From a candidate division KSB1 bacterium (lineage in GTDB: Bacteria; Zhuqueibacterota; Zhuqueibacteria; Residuimicrobiales; Krinioviventaceae), in assembly GCA_034521575.1 (NCBI GenBank), contig JAXHMJ010000005.1, forward strand, positions 1,674,001 through 1,738,000: a stretch of 64,000 nt of DNA, written 5' to 3'. How positions within the stretch are numbered: position 1 is the stretch's first letter; the number at the start of each line of letters is the position of its first letter. This document shows positions 17,253 to 26,807 of the stretch, one piece after another. Below the pieces are notes generated by a model. It was not told where the DNA came from and ran no database searches. It saw only the letters and a list, made by a program, of their open reading frames with translations. The translations under genes were made by a program, and so were the position numbers.

Positions 17253-20178
17253 TCATTTGATCAATAACATTTTGCAGGATTTCGTGTAGCCGCTCGATGT
17301 TCTCAAACGATAGAAATACACGCCGCTGGCAGCAGACTGCCCAAGCGCATCACGGCCGTTCCAGCGAATCTCCCTGAATCCGGCATCTTTTTCCGCGTCC
17401 ACCAGCGTCGCGATCTCGCGGCCGCGCAGGTCATAGACCTTGAGCGTCACGTGCGCCGCTTCCGGTAGCTGGTAGGAAAGGGTGGTGGCCGGATTGAACG
17501 GGTTCGGGTGCGCCGGATGCAGACTGGCCTCGGTGATGGTCTGAGCCACCGGTTTGCTCAACTCCGGATTGGTCGCATATGGTTCCCCGTCGCCACGCGC
17601 CAGTGCCGTCAACCGGTGCTGCGGATAGCGCTGTGTGAGCTGATTCAGATACCTGTCGGCTTTTTGCGCGTCCGGCAGAAAACACCGGTACAGCTGCGTC
17701 ATCTGGTACAACGTGAAGGGTTCGTATCCGCTGCCTGTCAGGTCCTGCAAGGCCTTTAGACACAGACTCTCCGCGGCTTTATAATCGCGATCCTTGATCG
17801 CCCGGATCACAGACAAATCGTGAACCACGGCGCGCGTCTCCAGCGGCAGATTTTGCGAGCGCAGTGTTTTGAACCAGGATGACATCCCCGGGATATTGTG
17901 CTTGTCCGAGATATGAAACACCTGACACAACGCCTTGCGCGCGTACACCGACGCCGGAAACCGCTTGATGATCTGTTGGTTGATCTCCAGAGCCTGATCC
18001 GGGTCCTGATCGTGGTAACGCACGTACCGGCCCCACTGCCAGAGAGATTCGGGATCATCGGGGTTCAAATCAGCGGGATCGAATTTGGTGTCCGTTAGTG
18101 TCACTCCGGATTTGGCCAGCGGCGAACCGCCGCCGGGATCACTTGACAGATAGGGTGTATGATTGAACGTACAGCCGCTGCCGACATAGGTATCTATTAA
18201 AGCCGGATACTCACCCCAGTAGCAATTAATGGCATCGGAGGAAGCGCCTGCATACATATACAGATCATAGGACCCGTTGTTATCGATGCTGTTGTAACCG
18301 TGCATGGGGTAATAGGACCCGAGCATGGCTTCACTGTAACGGCACAGGAAAAAGCCATAGGTGTTGTTGTCACAGATCACGTTGTATCCCCGGTTCGGTT
18401 CACCCTCGGTGAACACAGCCTCGCTGTAATAATCACAATCCACACCAGTTGTATTGTCCATGATGCTATTGTGCAGCAGCAGTGGAGAAGCGCCGTCCCA
18501 GGTCTGCACCCCGATGGTATTGTCGTGAATGTAGGAATAGGTGATCTCCGGAGAACAGGAGTTGACAGTAATACCGGTTTCCGCATTTTCAATTTCACAG
18601 CAGGTTAGTTCGCTGTTGTCATTGGCGTTGATAAAGCGGATACCGTACCACGTACCGGAATTGCAGGTAAATTCAATGGGATTGGCAGATGTGCCCTGGG
18701 CATTGAGGGTGCCGTTGACGACGAGTTCGCATCGGGCACAATCAGAACCCGAGGATTGATCATCGGTATTAGAAAAAGAAACTAAAACCGATGGTAAAAT
18801 TGATAATGTAATTTCTGAGTTTACATGAACATCACCAGTAATATAAATATCATCAATCCAATAAACAGTTTGTGAATATCCACTAGTTGTTATAATGTCA
18901 CCTGAAAAGACATAATGACTTGGATACATGTGATGACCTCTAAAAGCATCCAAAATGTCGTCTTGGTGCGGTGTGCCATTATTCGGATTGCTATCCCCGT
19001 ATTCATCGTCATCAGCCTCCAGAATGCAACCGATGAGATTCCTGAAATCCTGAGTATATGGTGAAATTCCTAAATGGCAAAGCCCCTCAAAGATCAAGTT
19101 GTCTGTGATGGTGGCTCCAAGCTCTTCCCGTAAGTCCCAGGCCGCACCGGCCATTATCATTCCGTTATAATACCTATCACGCCATGTTCCCGTGGGATTC
19201 CAATCATCAGGATAAAGGTAACTGTTATCCAATGGTCTTCCTCCATGATAACCCTCGCCAAAGAGAAACTCTCCGACAATGGTGCAGGCAAAATAATCGC
19301 TGAAACCTTCATCTATTGCCCTACTATCATCTGCATTTATGTCATACTTGACGGCATGAGTATATTCATGGTAAATGACATCACTTGTTCTGGCATAATA
19401 ATATTGAGAAGGTTTTCCTGAGGCCACAGCTATACCAAAATAAATATTTCCACCAGAATAGAAAGCACTGGTACTGCTATAATAGACATACGCATCCATA
19501 GAAGGATTCCCGCCATAGTCCCATTCATAACCAAATTGATCCTTCTACTGTGCCATTGATTGATTTTCTAATGGTCTCTTCTTTGTGAACAAGGGATCCC
19601 TTATTGGCATCGATATAAAAGGCTTCACCCTTACCTGCCTCCAGGTTGGACAATTCAACTTTCCAGCACAACGTGTAACAGTTTTCTTTATCATCAGGAA
19701 CAATAATCATGGATGAAGATTCGACTTTGACTGATTCATCTAAATGATCTTTGAATAAATTTTTAGCAATATTCATAGCATTATCGTTAGTGATTGTGTA
19801 AGGAAAAGAAGATGGAAAGTTGAGATAAAAATGAACTCCAACCTTTTTAATCGTTCCATCAGTTGCTACTTTAATACCAACTTTAGAGGTATGGACCGGA
19901 ATTTCGGAATGATATTGTTCGTAAATCAGATAGTAATTGCCACAACTGAAATAGGATGATTTTAATTGTAGTTCTTTTGATTTAATACCAAATTCTTTTT
20001 CATGAGATTTTAGATAATTTGAAACTGCCTTCTCTACGCTTTCTGCATCATTCGCTTTTCCAATGGAATCATTCAATCTGTAACCGGGATAAGTTTTGAC
20101 ATGACTGATGCCGGCAAAGGAAAAGTTAGCCAATACAAAAAAGAGCAAAAACACTAAAAGACTGATTGACGTTCTCAT
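17253..20178 (-). CDS. M36-like (fungalysin/thermolysin) metalloprotease with FTP propeptide, beta-helix and T9SS tail; one frameshift
   Basis: Two overlapping-in-homology frames make one gene. 20178-19525 gives a signal peptide (residues 1-22) and an FTP/PepSY propeptide ending GTVEGSIWL-stop. Near 19530 a shift of one base leads to FGYEWDYGGNPSMDAYVYYSS, which continues to 17253. The zinc motif is HEYTH in VIYHEYTHAVKYD with the third ligand in DEGFSDYFA, as in M36/M4 gluzincins. After the ~190-residue catalytic part come a right-handed beta-helix region (EITYSYIHDNTIGVQTW), a helical repeat region and a T9SS sorting domain (HPNPFNPATTLSYQLP ... MLLIK). It is presumably a secreted protease if the shift is a sequence error. 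If the shift is real, the propeptide and catalytic part are uncoupled. Confidence 0.82.
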
Positions 20179-20205
20179 GAGCCTGTCCTCCTTTTAGTCA
20201 ATAGC

Positions 20206-21126
20206 TTATTGTGTAAAAACAACTTTTTTTGTAACCTGCTTGTTGTTAAAATTTAAAACAACGAAATAAACTCCCGATGGTAAGATGATGCCTCTTTCAT
20301 CTATGCCGTTCCAGTTAATTTCTGCTGACGTAGCTTGAGTAATGGAAAATGTTTTTACTTTTCGCCCTCTTATATCACAGATATAGATTTCCGGGTCGAT
20401 TCTACCCTCAGCTCTTGGCATGTTAAGAGCGATTCGGGCTGAAGAATTGAAAGGATTGGGATATACTGAAAGCATGGACCGACTGATTGCATCGTGTTTT
20501 GGTTTATTCTTTGAGTCAACTGAGGTGACCAAATCAGGGTAGGCGATATCGTTGATGACTCCGTTGCGGAAGCTATACCATCTTGGTAAAATTGAGATAA
20601 CATCAGAATACACGCACCCTATCTTCGGAGCCAATAAGTATGTCCAGCCATAATCAACAGCAAAATCAAAACCGAAAAAATAACAGTTTTCCAGTTTTCG
20701 ATTATTAACAGAAAAAGAGTAGTTTTTTTTATCCAGGGATACTTTTACTGGAACCAGTGTATCTTCAGCAACAAAATGAGTTTTTATTAGCCAAGAATCT
20801 CCTTCATTCGCACCAAGATCAAACCACAACTCCTCACGACCGTCATAATAGCGATACACTTTATCCGCTGAGGTTCTCACATAAACCGAGTCTTCTAATC
20901 TGTGAATGGTAAAAAAATGATCAAACAGGAAATACGTTTTGCCGTCAATTTCAAGCGAATCAATAATGGAAATTGTATCCTGAAGAACAAATTTATCCGG
21001 CCATTCATAAAGATCAAAGACCCAGGTATTACCGATCCGAAGGGGGAAGTAGTCTGAAGCTTTAAGCTGTTGTTCCATGGCATTTGTTACAAATAAGCAC
21101 AGAATCATAAGAATTATTTTGTTCAT
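20206..21126 (-). CDS. T9SS-exported protein of unknown function
   Basis: 306 residues. A signal peptide covers about residues 1-23 (ending QLKASDYFPL). The middle part is beta-rich, with FPLRIGNTWVFDLYEW, a pattern seen in small secreted FCB proteins that begin with 'PLxxGNxW'. From about residue 222 there is a T9SS sorting domain: SVYPNPFNSSARIALNMP, DIRGRKVKTF, GIILPSGVYFVVLNFNNKQVTKKVVF. It lies 27 bp from the protease gene and 29 bp from the next T9SS gene, all on one strand, so the three may be transcribed together. I do not recognise an enzymatic motif. Confidence 0.8.
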   Translation of the reverse strand: MNKIILMILCLFVTNAMEQQLKASDYFPLRIGNTWVFDLYEWPDKFVLQDTISIIDSLEIDGKTYFLFDHFFTIHRLEDSVYVRTSADKVYRYYDGREELWFDLGANEGDSWLIKTHFVAEDTLVPVKVSLDKKNYSFSVNNRKLENCYFFGFDFAVDYGWTYLLAPKIGCVYSDVISILPRWYSFRNGVINDIAYPDLVTSVDSKNKPKHDAISRSMLSVYPNPFNSSARIALNMPRAEGRIDPEIYICDIRGRKVKTFSITQATSAEINWNGIDERGIILPSGVYFVVLNFNNKQVTKKVVFTQ

Positions 21127-21155
21127 GTTTCATTACCTCCTTTTTCTGGTATCAT

Positions 21156-22872
21156 TTACTTGACATAAATGAGTTTCTTGCTATCAACAAATCTGCCGGC
21201 AAAAAGCCGATAGAGATAAATGCCGCTTGTCACCTCCCCTCCTTTTTGATTTTTACCCTGCCATTTTACCCGATGCAGACCGGGCGATTGGTTTTGATCG
21301 AAAGTGATCACCTCCTTTCCGGTTATATCATAAACCGTCAGTCTGACATGCTGATTTTTTGAAAGTTTATATTTAATGATGACCTCTGAATTGAACGGAT
21401 TGGGGTAGCTTTGATGCAAAATAGTTTGAGAGGGGAGACTGGAACTGTGTCTTTGAGATATAGAAGTTTTCAGCACCTCTCCCAAATTACCGTTTCGACT
21501 TACTTGTTGTGCAAAGATGCCCCAACCACTACCTGTACCGATCTCGTACCAGCAGACAATTGCACCACCTGAATTGTCTGAAATGGCCTTGGGTACACGT
21601 TGATAATGCTCTCTTGTTGAAATTGGTACATCATCAGACCACAATTTTAAACCGATCGAATTCAATTTTTGCCCAAACAAATCATTGTCTCCATTACGCC
21701 AGCCTTTCCATATGACCACAGGATTTGATGTTTCAACTGGTGCAATTCCATTTCCAAAAACACCTTTTAATAAATTGATTTTACTGAGCATGACACCATT
21801 ATTGGGCCATTGAGGTAAACCCTCAGGATTTAATTTCTGTACATAAACATTAGATTGTCCCGAATGTGAGTCGTCCCATATAACAAATAAATTTCCATCT
21901 TTATTAATTAAAACATTAACATCAGTTTGATCATCTGCATTTTTCGTAATTGTTATCCCGTTCTCTTCCCAAAGGACTTGGCCTTTTCTATCTATCCTTT
22001 GTGCGCCAACAATATACTCAGGACTAATTCCATCAAACGTCCATCGTACCCCTGCAATAATGGCGCCCCCTCTTTTGTCACTTATCATTTGCCGCCCAAC
22101 CGGATAGATCGCCACGCTATTATCATCCCATAAAAAGTATCCTTGCGAATTCAGTTTTTGCAGTTTTGTGTCCCAATTGGTTTCGCTGCTGTCGGAATAC
22201 AAAATAATGGCATTCCCGGACCCTCCACAAACTGCCGGATTGGAGATATTGTCAAATATGAAATTATCGGTAACCACAAGCCCCGTATCCGGCCAGGCAA
22301 GCTGACCATCGGAGGTTATCCTCTGCCCCCTCAGTTCAAAAGCGCCGTTGCCATCCTGATCCTCGCCCCAAAACACAAAGGCGCCTTTGTTCCCGTCACT
22401 GCAGGCGGAGACTCCGGTTTTGTCTTTTCCTTCGACAAAAGGAGAGAGTTCAATTCCGGCATCTCCCCAGAGTTTGGTTCCACTGCTGTCTATGCGTTGA
22501 GCATAGACAGCGTTATAGGTGACTTCGTAGGGGTCGCCCACCAGATGCCGGTCCTCGAACAAAACGATTACCCCGCCGGCGCTGTCACTGACCAGATAAT
22601 AATAAGGCGACTGATAACGGTTTGCACTGCTGATTCGGATTCCGTTTCAGGAAACCGGACATAACCATGCTTGTCCAGACGCTGCACCCATACCTGGCGC
22701 AGCAAAGCCGGGCTGTCCTGGTAAACAATAAACGCACCGCCAGCCCCGTCAGAGATCATTTGCGGCAACAGTCCGCCATGGGTCACCCGGGTGTTTTCCG
22801 CCCCGGATCGGCAGACCACTGAGAAAAAACCGTCCCAAACCAGAACAAAAATATCAGGATGTACTTCAGCAT
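21156..22872 (-). CDS. T9SS-exported repeat protein, two frameshifts
   Basis: The start at 22872 is set by AGGAGG seven bases upstream and gives the signal peptide MLKYILIFLFWFGTVFSQWS. Two single-base losses interrupt it. Near 22806 a G is missing from a G-run (restoring it gives SADPGAENTRVTHGG), and near 22652 a G is missing (restoring it gives PETGIRISSANRYQSPYYY). The corrected product is about 570 residues and consists of recurrent ~50-residue blades such as ISDGAGGAFIVYQD, QRIDSSGTKLWGDAGI, NSQGYFLWDD and NPEGLPQWPNNGV, a beta-propeller-like pattern. It ends in a T9SS domain (SYPNPFNSEVIIKYKLS ... SGIYLYRLFAGRFVDSKKLIYVK). Function is unknown. Confidence 0.8.
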
Positions 22873-23283
22873 AATCCATCCTCCTGACTGTTGTCACCTA
22901 TCCGATTAAACAAAAGGAAAAATCCGCATCCGCCCCGAAGGTGTTTTATGCCGTGTGTTTCGCAGTCCCGTGGTATTTCCTTTTTCTCTCCGACACCGCC
23001 CCGTAGCGCTGCGCGAATCCATTGTTGCATTCGGCGTCAGATGCTTCTCCCTGCCCTCAAAACCACCTCAAATCCTTTAGCTACTTTACAACCTAAACTA
23101 TTAAAAGTCAAGCCTTATTTTGATTGAATTGATCTGTTTGGCTTTTTGTGGTGAAAGACAAGTTCGAGCAACAAGAGTCGGTGTGTATGAAATGATGCCC
23201 GTGAACAGCAAAAACAAAGCATTGTTGCCAAACAGGCAAGTTCCGGGCCAATATTTTTGCATTGTTTTCAAATAATTTACTGG

Positions 23284-23348
23284 AAACCCGACCCCGGACC
23301 CTGCGAAAATGATTCGCAGCCGGTAAAAAAGTTTCGCAGGGCGGGTTT
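23284..23348. repeat. Long imperfect hairpin
   Basis: CCCTGCGAAA (23299-23308) pairs perfectly with TTTCGCAGGG (23332-23341). AAACCCG (23284-23290) pairs with CGGGTTT (23342-23348) outside it, with an 8-nt bulge on the left side. The structure encodes no protein and has no T-run. Confidence 0.65.
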
Positions 23349-23398
23349 TGCCGTATGGACCGTGAATTCAAAGTTTGGTTGCCCGTCAGAATCCATCT

Positions 23399-23431
23399 TT
23401 TGTCGTACAACTGTTTTTGTTGTGCGACAAA
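23399..23431. repeat. Hairpin with GTCGYACAA core
   Basis: TTTGTCGTACAAC (23399-23411) pairs with GTTGTGCGACAAA (23419-23431) with a single G-T wobble and a 7-nt loop. Its core GTCGYACAA/TTGTRCGAC is the same as in the hairpin family at 23479, 24641 and 26551. Confidence 0.65.
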
Positions 23432-23478
23432 TGAAAGGGGCAGGGCGCGGCCTGGTGCTTTTTATTTTATTGTGCTGC

Positions 23479-23518
23479 GACCATTCGTCGCACAATGGGG
23501 AAATTGTATGACGAGGTC
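23479..23518. repeat. Hairpin repeat family, copy A
   Basis: GACCATTCGTCGCACAAT, then a short loop, then ATTGTATGACGAGGTC. It matches copies at 24641 and 26551 in sequence and in stem layout. Confidence 0.7.
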
Positions 23519-24125
23519 CGTTTTGGAGTGCAATAGCCGGGATGTTGCCGTGCATGGCTTGCACTCAATAGAAATGTGTCCGTCAAGCAACCGGCACGGT
23601 ATGCGCAGTCCCTGCTGCGACGCGAATTCGTGAAATATCACGGATATTTCACTCCAAATCCCCCCGGCTAATTTGTATGACATGGCGGAACGATGATATC
23701 CTGTAAATCCCGAATATCCTGTGATCCGGTCTGATGAGAGACTGCGGGGCAGAAAACATCAAGTATGGTATAGTGAAGAATACCGGCACGTCCTGAAAAC
23801 AGAGAGGGTAGCGGAAGACAGGCAGCCGAGCGGCCGGCCTGCGTTGTTCAGCAGGACGGCAAACCGGCTGTCAAGTGTTTCCGGTCTGGGGTTTGTTTGA
23901 TCTATTGAAAAAATACTATATTATCACTTTGCAGATGCCGGTTTAGCGAGGCGGTGCCCGCCCCGGTCGGCAAACTTTGAATGATCAGTAGAAACTGCAA
24001 CGGGGCGGGCAGCCTGGCTGCAGCGAGGGGGAGACCTCCCCCTCAAGAAGATAAACCAGTCAACACCTTTGTACATGCCGAAAAGGGCAAAAAATACGAG
24101 TCATGTATTTTCAGGATTGTGCCGC

Positions 24126-24164
24126 GACCACTCATCGCACGTCTGAAGAGCCGTACGATGAGGA
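24126..24164. repeat. Hairpin repeat family, copy with compensatory pair change
   Basis: GACCACTCATCGCACG pairs with CGTACGATGAGGA across a 9-nt loop. Relative to other copies the stem has A-T where they have G-C (CTCATCG/CGATGAG against CTCGTCG/CGACGAG), which preserves the pairing. It lies at the left edge of the first ~500-bp direct repeat. Confidence 0.65.
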
Positions 24165-24680
24165 CAAGTTTTGCATGGCAACATCCGTGATGCTGCTGTG
24201 CAAGATCCAATAATCATGAAATAGCAATCATTCGGTATTTTGATATTATCCGATATCTTTTACCGGATTCGCCGTTGCAGTTCGTGCCGTTTGTTTTGTT
24301 TGCTGTTCAAAGAAAATCAGCAACGAACAAGACGAACAAATAAACAAACCCGGCATATTTAATTTAGCAGTTCCTGATAAAAATGAAACATGCAGCTCAG
24401 AGCATTCAGCAATACATGCCTGAATGTCAAAGATTGGTATTGCAAAAGTACCAACAATTCTAATAGTGGATTTTTAGAATTTCAGTTCGTGTCGTTCGTT
24501 TTGTTCGCTGCCCCGATATTCAGCAAGGAACGATACAAACAAAACATTTAATGATGAACAAAGAATAGCATCACAGGTAAAAAATTGAATGTCTTTTGCT
24601 TTATTGTGCCGCTCTCATTCACCGCACTCTATTGTGCCGCGACCACTCGTCGCATAATTGGGGAATTGTACGACGAGGTC
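24153..24680 (+). repeat. ~500-bp direct repeat, copy 1
   Basis: Apart from small changes and a ~30-bp partial duplication of the ATTGTGCCGC stretch near 24603-24640, this segment is nearly identical to 26098-26590. It has no long open frame. It ends exactly with the hairpin copy at 24641-24680, and the TetR remnant begins at that point. Confidence 0.85.
24641..24680. repeat. Hairpin repeat family, copy B
   Basis: GACCACTCGTCGCATAATT, a GGGG loop, then AATTGTACGACGAGGTC. The stem is about 17 bp with a bulge. It forms the right end of direct repeat copy 1. Confidence 0.75.
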
Positions 24681-24890
24681 TTGCAGCAAATCAAAACGCG
24701 CTATTTGAAAAACATCAAAAACGCGCAAGACACCGGCGAACTGCGCTCCGATATTGATCCCGAGTTTTGCTGAATGGTGGTCAGTAAATTCAACGAAATG
24801 TATTAGGTCAAACACTTTGATATTTATCAGAGTGAATGATTTGAACAGGATATTGCCGAACAGATCAGGTTTTTAAAAAAACAGTTATGA
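24663..24890 (+). pseudogene. TetR/AcrR regulator C-terminal remnant
   Basis: The frame reads VLQQIKTRYLKNIKNAQ, GELRSDIDPEF, then MVVSKFNEMY, VKHFDIYQSE and FEQDIAEQIRFLKKQL, with in-frame TGA, TAG and TGA between these blocks. The pattern of an RxDIDPEF block followed by an NxxxEMY block is that of the ligand-binding C-terminal half of TetR-type repressors. The DNA-binding half is absent. The upstream part ends at the edge of the direct repeat, so insertion or recombination there probably removed it. Confidence 0.5.
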
Positions 24891-24951
24891 ACTGTTATGA
24901 CTTAAATCTATAGCACTTTATTATTTATTTTACATGAATTTAAAATATACT

Positions 24952-24983
24952 ATAACAGTATATACTGCAGTACGTACTGTTAT
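24952..24983. promoter_or_regulatory. Inverted repeat, possible TetR-type operator
   Basis: ATAACAGTA (24952-24960) is repeated inverted as TACTGTTAT (24975-24983). Inside it are two 10-bp palindromes, AGTATATACT and AGTACGTACT, two bases apart. It lies 60 bp after the TetR remnant and 180 bp before the UbiA gene. It has the size and symmetry of a TetR-family operator, but binding is an inference. Confidence 0.5.
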
Positions 24984-25162
24984 GTTTTGGCCATCTCGTC
25001 GATATTCAACAATCACGAATTTCAAAAGACCGCGGCTGCATCCTTGACGTTTGTTAATAGAACACTCTTTCTGAATCGTAAAAAATCAGCAAATAACCCG
25101 GAATTTTCATATCCTGAAACAGGTTTTTAATTGAAACGATCTAAATAAAAAAAGGGACTTTA

Positions 25163-26091
25163 ATGCAAAAACCAAATTTACTAAAAACCATCCGGGCGCC
25201 GTTTTTATCGTCAATCCTGTCACCGCTGCTGGCCGGTACGCTGCTGGCAGTACTGAGCGGCGCTCCGTTTCATCTATTTAATTTCATTCTGGTGCTGATC
25301 ATGGGCATGGGACTGCACGCCGCCACCAATGTATACAATGACATCTATGATACCCTGCAGGGCACGGACCGCATCAACGAACATCGCAATGATTTCAGCG
25401 GCGGTTCGGGTCTGTTGGTGGAAAATCCGGACATGATATCCTACATGCGCAAGGTGGCTCGTGGCGGATTAATGGTCGCTCTGGCTGCCACCTTTGTTCT
25501 TTCCTTTGTCATTCGTCCCTCGCTTCTGCCCTTGTTGTGGATTTTATACCTGCTATCCGCGTTTTTCAGCAAATACTATACGGCAGCGCCGGTCAAGCTG
25601 GCCTACCGCGGATGGGGCGAAATCGCGGTCTGGTTTGCATTCGGTCCCATGGCCACGCTGGTGGCAGCGGTCAGCCAGAATGTAGCCGCACATCCTTATA
25701 TCCTGTTCGCGCTGCCCATCACCGGGCTCAGTACCGCATCAATTCTCCTCGTCGGAGAAATAATCGACGAAACCGCGGACCGAGACAGCGGCAAAATGAC
25801 AATTGTAGCGCGCACCGGCGCAAAAACCGGACGCTGGGTATACATGGGAATTCAGCTGATTTCATATTGAACACTGCCTTGTTATGCGGAATCCTCGGAT
25901 GGCCGGGACTGATTGCGTTGATCGGCCTGGTTCCCTATTTCCTTATTTTCCCCAAAGCAGTCGAAATCATCACCCGGCACTATCAGGACATGGATCTATT
26001 GAAAAAAGCAGCCGGATTGAACGTAAAAATTCATTTGTTGTTTGCAGTCCTGTTTAATCTGGGACTCTGGCTGGCCGTCATGTTGGCCTGA
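25163..26091 (+). CDS. UbiA-family prenyltransferase (MenA-like), one frameshift
   Basis: The first frame (25163-25870) reads through ATNVYNDIYDTLQGTD, the first Mg-diphosphate motif, and ETADRDSGKMTIVARTG, the second, then stops after GIQLISY. Adding one T near 25865 restores ISYLNTALLCGILGWPGLIALIG and the frame runs on to 26091, ending GLWLAVMLA. The corrected protein of about 309 residues has eight to nine membrane segments. It would transfer a polyprenyl chain to an aromatic acceptor such as 1,4-dihydroxy-2-naphthoate in menaquinone synthesis. The acceptor cannot be proven from motifs. It lies between the two ~500-bp direct repeats and has a GGGA ribosome site. Confidence 0.8.
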
Positions 26092-26097
26092 CCAAGC

Positions 26098-26590
26098 ATA
26101 CGATGAGTTCGGTGCATTTGCGGTGCAGCATCCGAGATGCTGCTGTGCAGGATCCAATAATCATGAAATAGCAATCATTCGGTATTTTGATATTATCCGA
26201 TATCTTTTACCGGATTCGCCGTTGCAGTTCGTGCCCTTTGTTTTGTTCGCTGTTCAAAAAAAATCAGCAACGAACAAATAAACAAACCCGGCATATTTAA
26301 TTTATCAGTTCCTGATAAAAATGAAACATGCAGCTCAGAGCATTCAGCAATACATGCCTGAATGTCAAAGATTGGTATTGCAAAAGTACCAACAATTCTA
26401 ATAGTGGATTTTTATAATTTCAGTTCGTGTCGTTCGTTTTATTCGCTGCCCCGATATTCAGCAAGGAACGATACGAACAAAACATTTAATGATGAACAAA
26501 GAATAGCATCACAGGTAAAAAATTGAATGTCTTTTGCTTTATTGTGCCGCGACCACTCGTCTCACAATTGGGGAATTGTACGACGAGGTC
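26098..26590 (+). repeat. ~500-bp direct repeat, copy 2
   Basis: It matches 24153-24680 almost base for base through its central ~400 bp. It starts 7 bp after the UbiA stop codon with TACGATGAG and carries a GCAGCATC/GATGCTGC hairpin near its left end (about 26127-26145). It ends with the hairpin copy at 26551-26590. Confidence 0.85.
26551..26590. repeat. Hairpin repeat family, copy C
   Basis: GACCACTCGTCTCACAATT, a GGGG loop, then AATTGTACGACGAGGTC. It is the right end of direct repeat copy 2. Confidence 0.75.
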
Positions 26591-26807
26591 AGTAATTTTG
26601 CAGTGCAGCATCCGCAATCAGCGGCGCGACTCGTTGTCAGTATCCGTGCTCTGTCTACGCAGGGCTTGGGCTGAATGCAGTCCGTGAAAACTCACGGATA
26701 TTTACCTCCAAAAAAATTAAAACCAAATCCAAAACCGCCATGAATTCAGCGGCCACAAGCACCTGTTCGCGCTTTGGCACGATGCGGCCGCTGAAATGGA
26801 GTCCTGC

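Larger units (their letters stand above)
22873..25162. other. 2.3-kb gene-poor accessory stretch rich in hairpin repeats
   Basis: No open frame here looks protein-coding except the TetR remnant at 24663-24890. The stretch holds several related hairpins (listed separately), one copy of a ~500-bp direct repeat, a segment shared with the 16.9-17.2 kb gap (23683-23754) and GC-rich hairpins such as the GGGGGAG/CTCCCCC stem at 24026-24042. 22880-23270 shows nothing I recognise. Confidence 0.6.
26092..26807. other. Intergenic stretch with repeats and hairpins
   Basis: The first part (26098-26590) is direct repeat copy 2. After it come TCCGTGA/TCACGGA (about 26681-26698), which parallels GTGAAATAT/ATATTTCAC near 23631-23651 in the other accessory gap, and the stem TTCAGCGGCC/GGCCGCTGAA (26745-26754 with 26786-26795), 13 bp beyond the end of the lipoprotein gene. 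No gene is visible. Confidence 0.6.

Noticed and set aside
24663-24890. In-frame TGA codons in the TetR-like stretch could mean TGA read as tryptophan.
   Set aside because: A TAG interrupts it as well, and intact genes here, for example DUF362 and UbiA, end at TGA, so the standard code applies and the gene is decayed.
26745-26795. The stem after the lipoprotein could be an integron attC site.
   Set aside because: No paired R and L boxes, no cassette array and no integrase are visible.
16870-26807. The repeat-rich accessory region was checked for a CRISPR array.
   Set aside because: Repeats are long, irregularly spaced and few; there are no equal-length spacers and no cas genes.
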